Source of the DNA: DUVT01 sp041675865 | Lineage (GTDB): Bacteria > Bacillota_I > Bacilli_A > ML615J-28 > CAG-698 | Length of the DNA: 30,292 nucleotides | Assembly: GCA_041675865.1 (NCBI GenBank) | Contig: JBAYTA010000012.1 | Span: 1 to 30,292 of the forward strand | Reading direction: 5' to 3' | In this document: positions 23,376-30,292 of the stretch, in pieces | How the letters are laid out: each line of letters opens with the position of its first letter | Position numbering within the stretch: position 1 is the stretch's first letter | Made by a program: the position numbers and the translations under genes | The notes under the pieces: generated by a model | Database searches by the model: none | What the model was told of the DNA's origin: nothing | The model's input: the letters and a program-made list of their open reading frames with translations, nothing else

Positions 23376-24746
23376 TTAATATATTATTTTTTCTTCATCA
23401 GTAGCTAGTAATGGAAGTATAATTGCTAGTAAAATCATCACAATTATATTATAGAATGTTGTTTCAATTAAGCCTTGAATAGCTAATGCAATTAGGATAA
23501 TTAAAATATACGAATTAAACTTATTTTTCATTAGAGCATATCTAAATGCTTGAATTAATAAATACCCAAATGAAACAAACCCTATAATTCCAGTCTCAGC
23601 TAAAGTTTGAATTATAAAATTATCATAATAATTTTTATCAATTGCTATTGATAAATAAAAACTTGAACTATTTGCCCCACCACCAAATAGAGGATTCCTT
23701 TGAAAAACATTAAAACCTATTCTACTTATTAATTGTCTTTCTTCGATAGTTAAACCTTTTTTACTTAAGAAATCAAAAAATTCTTTCACATAACCAAGAG
23801 GTATAGCAACAATGATTAATCCTATCAAAATAATAATTGATGAATAAATAATTGTAATAACAAAATTAGTTTTGTGTTTTACATCATGCAATGTTTTTAA
23901 TATCAGAGGTATTACTAAAAGTATCATCGCAAGGTATGCACCCCTTGATAACATTAGATGTAACATTAATACATCAATAGCAACTATTAAAAGTAAGTAA
24001 TACTTCTTTTGATCAAAAGTATAATAATATAAAAGTATTGGTAAAATTAAAATATAAATCATAGCAACTTCATTTGTAGTTGCCCAACCAAAATCAATAC
24101 TATCGCTAGCATAAAAAGATATAATATTTTGGCCTATACCATATTCTAAATAATACAAAATTATTTCTATAAAAATTGCAATACTTAAATAAACAAAAAT
24201 CTTTGAAAGAAAATATCTTCCATAATTCTTGTTATCATCTTTAAAATCTAAATTTAGAATATATAAAAATAATAGAATATAAAACACCCACATAAAAACT
24301 CCTTCAAGCGAAGTTTTTAGAACTGGTGTGTTGATTAATGAAAATACTTGTGATATAAAAACTAAAATAAAACCAGTTAATATCCCATTATTAAATATCG
24401 GTTTCTTTCTTATTAAATCATAAATTAGTAAAAATAAAACTATTATAAATCCAACTATTATAGGAAAAATATAATCAACTTTTTCTAATCTTAAGGATAT
24501 AATAGCTGATATAGCAACTGGAATTAATTTTTCTTTTGATATTCTAAAGAAATAAATAATTAAGATAAATAATAAACAAACTACAAATATCATCCAAACT
24601 AATTTAAACTTCCAGTTTACAATTGCAACTAAAAATAATAATGCAATGTATAGATCATAAGAGAAAAACTTAATAAACCAATCTTGTAAACTTTTAATTT
24701 TTTCATTTTCGAATAATTTGTTTTTAAAGTTATGTATTCTTTCCAT
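23376..24746 (-). CDS. O-antigen ligase/polymerase family membrane protein
   Basis: A 456-residue polytopic membrane protein with about ten to twelve hydrophobic spans. The signature of the Wzy_C/WaaL family is in the C-terminal half: a large loop with RIGFNVFQRNPLFGGGANSS, followed by NFIIQTLAETGIIGFVSFGYLL. Such proteins join or polymerise glycans on lipid carriers on the outer membrane face. In a Gram-positive cell this would be a capsule, teichoic-acid-like or other surface polymer. No glycosyltransferase genes are nearby, so the substrate is open. The charged N-terminus (MERIHNFKNKLFENEKIKSL) is cytoplasmic. First gene of a two-gene operon with a consensus-like promoter at 24774-24802; AGGGAT is the ribosome binding site. 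Confidence 0.85.
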   Translation of the reverse strand: MERIHNFKNKLFENEKIKSLQDWFIKFFSYDLYIALLFLVAIVNWKFKLVWMIFVVCLLFILIIYFFRISKEKLIPVAISAIISLRLEKVDYIFPIIVGFIIVLFLLIYDLIRKKPIFNNGILTGFILVFISQVFSLINTPVLKTSLEGVFMWVFYILLFLYILNLDFKDDNKNYGRYFLSKIFVYLSIAIFIEIILYYLEYGIGQNIISFYASDSIDFGWATTNEVAMIYILILPILLYYYTFDQKKYYLLLIVAIDVLMLHLMLSRGAYLAMILLVIPLILKTLHDVKHKTNFVITIIYSSIIILIGLIIVAIPLGYVKEFFDFLSKKGLTIEERQLISRIGFNVFQRNPLFGGGANSSSFYLSIAIDKNYYDNFIIQTLAETGIIGFVSFGYLLIQAFRYALMKNKFNSYILIILIALAIQGLIETTFYNIIVMILLAIILPLLATDEEKIIY

Positions 24747-24773
24747 ATTATCCCTACTTTATTTTAGATAATA

Positions 24774-24802
24774 ATTATAACATAACTATTCATAAAACGC
24801 AA
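24774..24802 (-). promoter_or_regulatory. Sigma-A promoter of the ligase-kinase operon
   Basis: On the minus strand: TTGCGT, a 17-base spacer, then TATAAT. The -10 box lies 27 bases before the start codon. Confidence 0.65.
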
Positions 24803-24814
24803 ACTACTCATAAA

Positions 24815-24850
24815 CAAAAAATAAAAGCATAACTATCCAAAGTTATGCTT
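24815..24850 (-). terminator. Terminator of infC-rpmI-rplT
   Basis: A 10-bp perfect stem (AAGCATAACT with AGTTATGCTT, 24825-24834 and 24841-24850), a 6-base loop and a T-rich tail on the minus strand, directly after rplT. Confidence 0.85.
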
Positions 24851-24859
24851 GTTTACAAT

Positions 24860-25219
24860 CTATTTCGCAATTTGTTTTTTAGCTGTTTCACAAAGATTTG
24901 AGAAACCTTTTGCATCATTAATAGCAATTTCAGCTAACATCTTACGGTTGATTTCAATGTTTGCTTGTTTTAAACCAAACATTAATTTGCTATATGATAA
25001 ACCATTTAATCTAGCACCTGCATTAATTCTTGCAATCCATAATTTTCTGAAATCTCTTTTACGACGTTTACGGTCACGGTATGCATAAGATAATGATTTC
25101 ATTACTTGTGCATTGGCTGTTCTATATAATGTATGCTTTGAGCCAAAGTAACCTTTAGCTAATTTTAATATTTTTTTACGTCTTCTTCTGGAAACGACTC
25201 CACCTTTTGTACGTGGCAT
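24860..25219 (-). CDS. rplT: 50S ribosomal protein L20
   Basis: A 119-residue ribosomal protein L20 of standard length. It binds 23S rRNA early in large-subunit assembly and, in Bacillus, represses its own operon by binding the leader RNA. Typical stretches are the basic N-terminus MPRTKGGVVSRRRRKKILKLAKGYFGSKHTLYR (in pieces), YAYRDRKRRKRDFRKLWI and ARINAGARLNGLSYS. It is the last gene of infC-rpmI-rplT, 19 bases after rpmI, with a clear terminator behind it. Confidence 0.99.
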   Translation of the reverse strand: MPRTKGGVVSRRRRKKILKLAKGYFGSKHTLYRTANAQVMKSLSYAYRDRKRRKRDFRKLWIARINAGARLNGLSYSKLMFGLKQANIEINRKMLAEIAINDAKGFSNLCETAKKQIAK

Positions 25220-25238
25220 AATTCTATCCTCCTAATTT

Positions 25239-25436
25239 TTAAATATTTGCTAATTGTTTTTTAATTCTTTTGATATCTGCTGCTGATACTGTACCAGCTT
25301 TTCTTAAATGACGAATTCTCTTTTGAGTTTTCCCTGGAGCTAAATGACTTGTACCTGGTCTACCACGCATCACTTTTCCAGTTGCTGTAATTTTAAATCT
25401 TTTCTTAGAACCACTATGTGATCTCATTTTAGGCAT
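25239..25436 (-). CDS. rpmI: 50S ribosomal protein L35
   Basis: A 65-residue, very basic ribosomal protein L35 (MPKMRSHSGSKKRFKITATG, then RGRPGTSHLAPGKTQKRIR). Standard length and standard position between infC and rplT. It is a component of the 50S subunit. The gap to infC is 22 bases and holds GGAG. Confidence 0.98.
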   Translation of the reverse strand: MPKMRSHSGSKKRFKITATGKVMRGRPGTSHLAPGKTQKRIRHLRKAGTVSAADIKRIKKQLANI

Positions 25437-25458
25437 ATTCTAATACACTCCTTATTTC

Positions 25459-25992
25459 TTATTTTTTTGGACTCAAGAGTATAGACATATTTCTACCCTC
25501 TTGCGAAACATTTGATTCAACATTAGCAATATCTGCTGTCTTTTCAATAAATTTTTCCAGCATTTCTTTGCTATCTGCTTCATTTACAAGCATACGTACA
25601 CGACGTCCAAATCGCAATGTTACTTTTAACTTATCTCCATCTTCTAAGAATTTTCTTCCCTTTTTAAGTTTAGTTTCAAAATCATTGTTACTAATTACTG
25701 GAGTAAGCCATATCTCTTTTATATTAATGATCTTTTGATTTTTCTTTGATTCTCTAGCTTTTCTTTGTTGTTCATAACGGAACTTACTGTAGTCCATAAA
25801 TCTACATACAGGAACTTTCGCATTTGGTGCAACACACACTAAGTCTAATCCAGCTTTAGCAGCTAATTTTCTAGCTTCTTCAATTGGTTGTTCCCCTAGA
25901 GATTCACCATTTTCATTAATAACCAAGACTTTTGAAGCTCTTATATTTTCATTAATTAAAGCTTCATCTTTTCTTTCAAAATTTTTGCTAAT
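25459..25992 (-). CDS. infC: Translation initiation factor IF-3, AUU start codon
   Basis: A 177-residue IF-3, which binds the 30S subunit and checks the initiator tRNA and start codon. The N-terminal domain has ALINENIRASKVLVINENGE; the C-terminal domain has EIWLTPVISNNDFETKLKKGRKFLEDGDKLKVTLRFGRR. I place the start at the ATT at 25990-25992: AGGAGG lies 8 bases upstream, the first codons then read I/M-S-K-N-F, and an AUU start is the rule for infC in Bacillus, where IF-3 is known to discriminate against it. A TTG at 25926 would cut away conserved N-terminal residues. No in-frame ATG or GTG fits. The gene is preceded by an attenuator leader and a perfect promoter. Confidence 0.96.
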   Translation of the reverse strand: MSKNFERKDEALINENIRASKVLVINENGESLGEQPIEEARKLAAKAGLDLVCVAPNAKVPVCRFMDYSKFRYEQQRKARESKKNQKIINIKEIWLTPVISNNDFETKLKKGRKFLEDGDKLKVTLRFGRRVRMLVNEADSKEMLEKFIEKTADIANVESNVSQEGRNMSILLSPKK

Positions 25993-26153
25993 AAATATTA
26001 CCTCCTATTATTTTAGATATCTCATAGCAAAAAAAAATGAGTGCATACAACACCCACTTTACACAACAAAAAAGTTTTATGTTAGTGACGTCTACCTATC
26101 AACATGATCGATCAGGTGAGAAGTGGGTACTTCTTCTTTCCACTATGAAATCT
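25993..26153 (-). promoter_or_regulatory. L20-type attenuator leader of infC-rpmI-rplT
   Basis: A 160-base untranslated leader with mutually exclusive structures. A terminator hairpin is at 26029-26057 (8 bp including G-U pairs, 5-base loop, nine U). The strand ACCCACTT (26121-26128) can pair with AAGTGGGT (26052-26059), which forms the upstream arm of that terminator, so it would act as antiterminator. ACTTCT/AGAAGT (26119-26134) gives a competing local hairpin. In Bacillus this operon is controlled by L20 through leader attenuation; the layout fits, but I cannot test the match to the known L20-leader model. Confidence 0.75.
26029..26057 (-). terminator. Attenuator terminator within the infC leader
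   Basis: On the minus strand GUGGGUGU pairs with GCACUCAU around the loop UGUAU, followed by nine U. It lies about 40 bases before the infC start, so it controls read-through into infC. Confidence 0.75.
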
Positions 26154-26159
26154 ATACAT

Positions 26160-26188
26160 ATTATACTATATTATAGTAAAAATGTCAA
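26160..26188 (-). promoter_or_regulatory. Consensus sigma-A promoter of infC-rpmI-rplT
   Basis: On the minus strand: TTGACA, exactly 17 bases, then TATAAT. This is a perfect match in both boxes and spacing, as expected for a strong ribosomal-protein promoter. RNA would start near 26153. Confidence 0.92.
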
Positions 26189-26200
26189 ACATTATTAAAT

Positions 26201-26905
26201 TTAATTTTTAAGATCCTTATACCCATAAAAATATATATTTATAACTACTAATATTATAATCAAAAACATTGCATGGATACTACTGTAATGAAAATACAGT
26301 TTATTTGAATAATTTAAAATAACATAGTTTATCGCTTCAATAATCTTACCACTATCTTCATTAATAATTTCACTTAAATTCATTAGGGCAAAGGGAATAA
26401 TTATAACATATATATTATCAAATATTTGCATTAAAAGCAAGCTAAAAAAACCATAGTATAATGCAAGCAAAAGAAGCGAAATAAATGACTCTAAATATTT
26501 AATATCAAATATAAATTCCTTATAAAAAATAAAACCTACACAGACATATTGAAAATATGAGAAATAGCAAACAATTAAAACAACAATGCATAAAGCAATT
26601 AGTTTAGTAATTATGATTTTATATCTAGATATTCCAGCAGCTATAAATATAACAATATATTGATCTAATTTAGATGTGAAAGAATAACCAAAAAGAAATA
26701 TTGAGTATACTATAATAACAAATTTACAAATCATAAAAACATTATGAAAATATATATAATTGTTATCATTAAACCCAATCTCTTTATCAATTAAGAATAC
26801 AGAAGATAGAGTTGCTATAAATAAAATAAATGAGACAACAAAGGTAACAATAATTGTAGCTTTAAAAACCATATAATTTAAATGGCATTTAATTAAATTC
26901 TTCAT
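26201..26905 (-). CDS. ABC transporter membrane subunit, small ABC-2-like
   Basis: A 234-residue membrane protein with about six hydrophobic spans, such as ATIIVTFVVSFILFIATLSSVF (near 13-34), FVIIVYSIFLFGYSF, LIALCIVVLIVCYFSYFQYVCVGFIF, SLLLLALYYGFFSLLLM and the C-terminal AMFLIIILVVINIYFYGY. It matches no family by motif; the ABC-2-type role is inferred from the ATPase gene immediately upstream, which it overlaps by 17 bases. With that ATPase it would form the exporter or membrane-remodelling unit of the four-gene operon. No terminator is visible between its stop and the infC promoter 13 bases beyond. Confidence 0.78.
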   Translation of the reverse strand: MKNLIKCHLNYMVFKATIIVTFVVSFILFIATLSSVFLIDKEIGFNDNNYIYFHNVFMICKFVIIVYSIFLFGYSFTSKLDQYIVIFIAAGISRYKIIITKLIALCIVVLIVCYFSYFQYVCVGFIFYKEFIFDIKYLESFISLLLLALYYGFFSLLLMQIFDNIYVIIIPFALMNLSEIINEDSGKIIEAINYVILNYSNKLYFHYSSIHAMFLIIILVVINIYFYGYKDLKN

Positions 26906-27500
26906 TTAACCTACCATTTATTATCCTAAGTTTATAATCATAAAGTCCATTATATTCATTTACATTATGGGTTATTAAAATAATTGTTTTTTTCTTATTT
27001 CTTAATTTTTTTAACTCTAAGAAAAACAGACCTTGTATATCAACATCCAAACCATTTAACGGTTCATCAAAAATAAAAATATCTCCATCTTTTAATAGTG
27101 CTTGGATAATTAATACCTTTTGTTTCATCCCTTTAGATAATTCATTTAATTTATAATTTCCATCTAAACTCCATGCGTCTAAAAAATAATTAATTTTTTC
27201 TTTAAGTATAGATTGATCTAGATTATATATTAATCCTAAATTATATAAAAACATATTAATTTTTAAATATTCTGGAAAATGTAAATAATCTGGAATATAA
27301 GATATATTATTAGTGGTTTTGTTTAATCTTCCAGTGGTTGGATTTATTAATCCTAATATCAGTTTTATTAATGTAGTCTTTCCAGAACCATTTTCTCCAA
27401 CAATTAGATATGTTTTACTTCCTAAAAATATGTAATTTAATTCTGTTAGAACAGGACTTTTATAACTTTTTGAAACATTAATTAATTCAATAATTTTCAT
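26889..27500 (-). CDS. ABC transporter ATP-binding protein
   Basis: A 203-residue ABC ATPase. Walker A GENGSGKTT is at 35-43, signature LSKGM at 121-125, Walker B IFIFDEP at 141-147 with the catalytic Glu, D-loop GLD, and the switch His178 in LITHN. The Q-loop region reads ISYIPDYLHFP, so Asp stands at the usual Gln position, and substrate coupling may differ. It is short, ending soon after the switch region, as in ATPases of ABC-2-type exporters. It overlaps the upstream anchored-protein gene by 14 bases and the downstream permease by 17, so all three are translated together. Confidence 0.93.
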   Translation of the reverse strand: MKIIELINVSKSYKSPVLTELNYIFLGSKTYLIVGENGSGKTTLIKLILGLINPTTGRLNKTTNNISYIPDYLHFPEYLKINMFLYNLGLIYNLDQSILKEKINYFLDAWSLDGNYKLNELSKGMKQKVLIIQALLKDGDIFIFDEPLNGLDVDIQGLFFLELKKLRNKKKTIILITHNVNEYNGLYDYKLRIINGRLNEEFN

Positions 27501-28413
27501 ATGTATGATATTTTAAACTATTAATTTTCTTTAGAGAATATAGACTTGTTTCAAAAAACAAAAAATCATCAATACATAAGTACTTTATAATACCATCCAC
27601 TTCATACTCAACTAAAAATCCTGTTTTATTAAGAAGAATATTATTCTTATATTTTAGAGGAACAAAAATATTTATTTCTTCATCTAGTTCAATATTTATA
27701 TTACTAGTATTGCTTAAATTATATAGTTGATAATTATAGCCAAGCAGTTCATCAATTTTTTTACCCTGGTCAAATGTTCTATTTATTAATATCTCATCAA
27801 CTGCAGCTTCTAAATTTAAATCTAATGGTGTGATATTATTAATTATAATATTCTTATTGGTATTATTTTTTAGCCCAATATTTACGCCAACCAACACCTT
27901 ATCATCATATGTATTAATTAATCCTTTTAAATGATTAAGTGTAACTGATGAATCATCATTTTGGTAAAAATAATATGATAAACTGCCTATTTGTAAATTA
28001 ACTGTTATTCCTTGAAGATAATTAATTTCAAGTTTTGCATTATTTATTTCAATTGAAAAATCTTCTTCTAAATCTATGGTAGGCATTAAAGTGAAAATAT
28101 ATTTATAAAATTTTTTGTTTTTTAAATAAACTGCCTCTTCAGTATTACTTATTTTATCTACTTTAAACGCTAAGCTTTCTTCTTCATTATTAATATTTAT
28201 ACTTGTAATATTATCTTTTTTTACTAAGTATGCATCCAAATAATTTACATAAATAGGTATTTCAATAAATTCTTCTTCACTAAACTTTACAATATTATAA
28301 GCTCTTTCAAATGTAGTAACTTGAACCGTTTTAGGAACTTGCTTAATCAATATAATTATTAACAATAAAACAATACTTAATATTGAAACTACAGCAATGA
28401 CTTTATTCTTCAA
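27487..28413 (-). CDS. Unrecognised membrane-anchored extracellular protein of the ABC operon
   Basis: A 308-residue protein with one N-terminal span (VIAVVSILSIVLLLIIILI, 5-23) and no Cys lipobox, so a signal anchor with about 285 residues outside. The outer part is rich in Ile, Asn, Glu and Leu and looks beta-rich (alternating hydrophobic stretches such as NINIELDEEINIFVPLKY). I recognise no domain. It ends in TGA and overlaps the ATPase gene by 14 bases, and it starts 2 bases after the upstream secreted-protein gene. The tight packing means its product probably works with the transporter, perhaps as an external accessory protein; that is inference. Confidence 0.7.
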   Translation of the reverse strand: MKNKVIAVVSILSIVLLLIIILIKQVPKTVQVTTFERAYNIVKFSEEEFIEIPIYVNYLDAYLVKKDNITSININNEEESLAFKVDKISNTEEAVYLKNKKFYKYIFTLMPTIDLEEDFSIEINNAKLEINYLQGITVNLQIGSLSYYFYQNDDSSVTLNHLKGLINTYDDKVLVGVNIGLKNNTNKNIIINNITPLDLNLEAAVDEILINRTFDQGKKIDELLGYNYQLYNLSNTSNINIELDEEINIFVPLKYKNNILLNKTGFLVEYEVDGIIKYLCIDDFLFFETSLYSLKKINSLKYHTYENY

Positions 28414-28415
28414 AA

Positions 28416-29045
28416 TTAAATTCCCTCCTCATAAAGTTCATAATACCTTGTAACTACATCAATATATTCCCATTCACCTTTACTAAAAGTTATTCCAAAA
28501 AAGTAATATTTACTTACTCCATTAGTAACTAATGCTTCACCGGTTTCTCTAAATATTAGTTTATAGTTTGGCATCACAGTTACTGTAAAAGAAGTTTGTT
28601 CAATGGTTTGATTACTAGTAACATTTTTAATATTACCTTCTACTTTAGCATTTACTTCTGTATCAATACCTTTAATATTTCCTTTAAACTTTCCGCTCAA
28701 ACTGCCACCATAAGTAATGCTTCTTTCCTTTGTTTCTGTATCTTTTACAGTGTAGTCAATTTTTATTGGTTCTCTACTACGATTACTTTTCGCAAACATT
28801 ACTTCACCAACATAAGTTGCTTCAGCTTTGATTGTGAAATAATGGTGCTTCCAACCCATAAATTTACCTCTTCCAAGATCTTTAAATCCAGCTTCAATTT
28901 TATTACTAGTCATATTTACAAGTAGAGTTCCTTCTTCTTTAAAGTCTATCTCCGTAAATATATCATGACCAGTCTTCGTATATGCTCTTAATGATAATGT
29001 GTTTATTAAAGTGAATAATAAACAAATAATTAATATTTTTTTCAT
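28416..29045 (-). CDS. Unrecognised secreted protein, first gene of the ABC operon
   Basis: A 209-residue protein with a signal peptide (MKKILIICLLFTLINTLSLRAYT, no lipobox Cys). The mature part looks beta-rich, with runs of alternating residues, TETKERSITYGGSLSGKFKG and EVNAKVEGNIKNVTSNQTIE, and a Trp/Tyr-rich C-terminus. The glycine and serine/threonine pattern recalls beta-barrel or beta-sandwich surface proteins, but no family is certain. I place the start at ATG 29043-29045, since TTGGAGG just upstream is its ribosome binding site; an in-frame TTG at 29060 is part of that site. It leads the operon that continues with the anchored protein, the ATPase and the permease. Confidence 0.7.
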   Translation of the reverse strand: MKKILIICLLFTLINTLSLRAYTKTGHDIFTEIDFKEEGTLLVNMTSNKIEAGFKDLGRGKFMGWKHHYFTIKAEATYVGEVMFAKSNRSREPIKIDYTVKDTETKERSITYGGSLSGKFKGNIKGIDTEVNAKVEGNIKNVTSNQTIEQTSFTVTVMPNYKLIFRETGEALVTNGVSKYYFFGITFSKGEWEYIDVVTRYYELYEEGI

Positions 29046-29057
29046 ATAATCTACCTC

Positions 29058-29074
29058 CAACTATATATTAGTTG
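29058..29074. promoter_or_regulatory. Inverted repeat before the ABC operon
   Basis: CAACTA and TAGTTG, 6 bp perfect, with 5 bases between, directly before the GAGG of the ribosome binding site. It could be an operator at the promoter (a weak -10 TAATAT overlaps it) or a hairpin next to the ribosome binding site. No good -35 box lies upstream, so this operon may need an activator. Low certainty. Confidence 0.3.
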
Positions 29075-29092
29075 AAAATATATTTTTTGCGT

Positions 29093-29119
29093 TAAAAAAA
29101 GGCTGCTTATTTTGCAGCC
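29093..29119 (-). terminator. Terminator of the aminopeptidase gene, overlapping its stop codon
   Basis: A 6-bp GC-rich stem GGCTGC/GCAGCC (29101-29106 and 29114-29119), a 7-base loop containing the stop codon, and seven T on the minus strand. The upstream arm is the last coding part of the gene (Ala-Ala-Lys). Confidence 0.88.
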
Positions 29120-30292
29120 ATAAATTTCTCAATATCATCAACTTCTTTGATAATATCTTCACTTAAATTAATTCTTCCATCTTTTGTAATTAAGATGTTA
29201 TCTTCAATTCTAACACCAATATTTTCTTCTTCAATATAAATACCTGGTTCTACTGTTAAAATCATTCCTTCACTTATTGGTATTAAACCATTAGCAGGAT
29301 CATGTGTATCCAAGCCAATTGAATGGCCAATTGAATGATAATAATATTTAATTAGTTCTTTAGGTTCTTTAATTAACCCTAGTCTTATACAAGCCTTAGC
29401 CAAAAGGTCTGATGCATATTTGTTATACTCAACCCATGTAACACCTGGTTTCAAAAATTCAATACAAAGTTTATTTACATTTAAAACTTCTTCATATACT
29501 TCTCTTTGTCTCTTTGTAAATTTACCACTTGTAGGATAAGTTCTACTAATATCACTTACATAGAATCCATCTCGTGCACCTAAATCAAATAGCATTAACT
29601 CGTTATCATTTATCTTTTGGTTGTTTGCAACATAATGAAGAATAGTCGCATTCTTTCCAGATGCAGCAATTGTTTCAAAAGCAGTATCGCTATTTGCAGT
29701 ATACTGTAAATGGAAATTAAAATATGCTTCCATTTGGTTTTCATACATACCTGGTTTAAGATTCTTCATAATCAACTCTAAACCACCTTTAGTAGTATTA
29801 ATTGCCTTTTTTATAATTGCTAATTCTTCTTCAGTTTTAAACATTCTTAATTCTACTACTTTCAGATAAGAATTTCTAATTCTAACTTCTGGATAAGTTT
29901 CTTTGAACTTTTCTGCATATTCAAGTGCTAAATTAGTATATCCAACCTCATTTCTTCTTTCGAGATTTAAGTATAAACTTCTTAGGGTTCCTGTAAACTT
30001 TCTTGATGAATTAAAGCATGAATATACAAAGTTTTCAAAATTATCTAAATAATATACTTCATCAATTCCAGATAATTCTTTTGCTTCATTTATCTCTAAT
30101 TTATAACCAACCCATTTTACTAATGCAGGATCATTCTTTTCAATAAATAAAGCACTTCTAAAATTATCATTATCTTTCACAATAGCAAGGATAACATTAG
30201 CTTGATTAATCCCAGCTAAATAATAAAAATTCTTATCTACTTCAAAATCAAAATCTTGATCAGCACTTTTTTGGAATGCTTTACTAGAGAAA
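29107..30292 (-). CDS. Xaa-Pro aminopeptidase (M24B), 5' end outside window
   Basis: About 394 residues of an Xaa-Pro aminopeptidase, which removes the N-terminal residue before proline. The open frame runs to the window edge; the segment before the GTG at 30180 still reads as family sequence (NFYYLAGINQANVILAIV), so that GTG is not the start. The catalytic M24 domain has all five metal ligands in place: Asp in LFDLGARDG, Asp in VSDISRTYP, His in HSIGHSIGLDTHD, Glu in TVEPGIY and Glu in GVRIEDN. It is a cytoplasmic di-metal (usually Mn) peptidase. It ends in a terminator that separates it from the ABC operon. Confidence 0.95.
   Translation of the reverse strand, partial: FSSKAFQKSADQDFDFEVDKNFYYLAGINQANVILAIVKDNDNFRSALFIEKNDPALVKWVGYKLEINEAKELSGIDEVYYLDNFENFVYSCFNSSRKFTGTLRSLYLNLERRNEVGYTNLALEYAEKFKETYPEVRIRNSYLKVVELRMFKTEEELAIIKKAINTTKGGLELIMKNLKPGMYENQMEAYFNFHLQYTANSDTAFETIAASGKNATILHYVANNQKINDNELMLFDLGARDGFYVSDISRTYPTSGKFTKRQREVYEEVLNVNKLCIEFLKPGVTWVEYNKYASDLLAKACIRLGLIKEPKELIKYYYHSIGHSIGLDTHDPANGLIPISEGMILTVEPGIYIEEENIGVRIEDNILITKDGRINLSEDIIKEVDDIEKFMAAK

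Overview
The window comes from a very AT-rich, endospore-forming Bacillota, most likely a Bacilli-type lineage near the Erysipelotrichales/Mycoplasmatota branch. This placement is inferred from gene content and base composition only. The sporulation genes present are spoIIAA-spoIIAB-sigF, a spoVA cluster and cotJ. TGA works as a stop: alaS ends in a TGA that overlaps the ruvX start as ATGA, another gene also ends in TGA, and all tryptophans I checked are TGG. The genetic code is therefore standard, unlike that of mycoplasmas.

Layout, low to high coordinate (most genes on the minus strand). 1-354: cut-off lipoprotein gene. 448-5636: housekeeping operon RNase J, alaS, ruvX and a DUF1292 gene whose product has a duplicated His/Cys tail. 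5770-9311: germination operon spoVAC-spoVAD-spoVAE-spoVAF plus a double-DUF1540 gene. 9523-12135: P-type Ca2+ ATPase with a leader that looks like an attenuator. 12260-13645: spoIIA operon (anti-anti-sigma factor, anti-sigma factor, sigma-F). 13836-16119: three unrecognised single genes, each with its own promoter. 16301-17176 (+): tocopherol-cyclase-like protein. 17266-18498: D,D-carboxypeptidase of the DacF type. 18581-20077: glycerol kinase. 20201-21286 (+): cotJ operon behind a sigma-E-type promoter, with CotJA and CotJB fused in one protein. 21315-21635: small membrane protein. 21717-24746: O-antigen-ligase-like protein and a TGS/uridine-kinase-like protein. 24860-25992: infC-rpmI-rplT behind a consensus promoter and an attenuator leader. 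26201-29045: unrecognised four-gene operon (secreted protein, membrane-anchored protein, ABC ATPase, ABC membrane subunit). 29107-30292: Xaa-Pro aminopeptidase, cut by the window edge.

The sporulation genes cover successive stages. SpoIIAA and SpoIIAB control sigma-F in the forespore, sigma-E should drive cotJ in the mother cell, the SpoVA proteins handle dipicolinic acid in the late forespore and at germination, and the carboxypeptidase may act on peptidoglycan. Almost every transcription unit has a recognisable sigma-A-type promoter and an intrinsic terminator, and several hairpins sit between convergent genes. No gene-free stretch exceeds 300 bases. I saw no tRNA, rRNA, CRISPR, transposase or phage gene. 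The most notable points are the CotJA-CotJB fusion, the short sigma-F in frame with SpoIIAB, the two attenuator-like leaders and the four-gene ABC operon.
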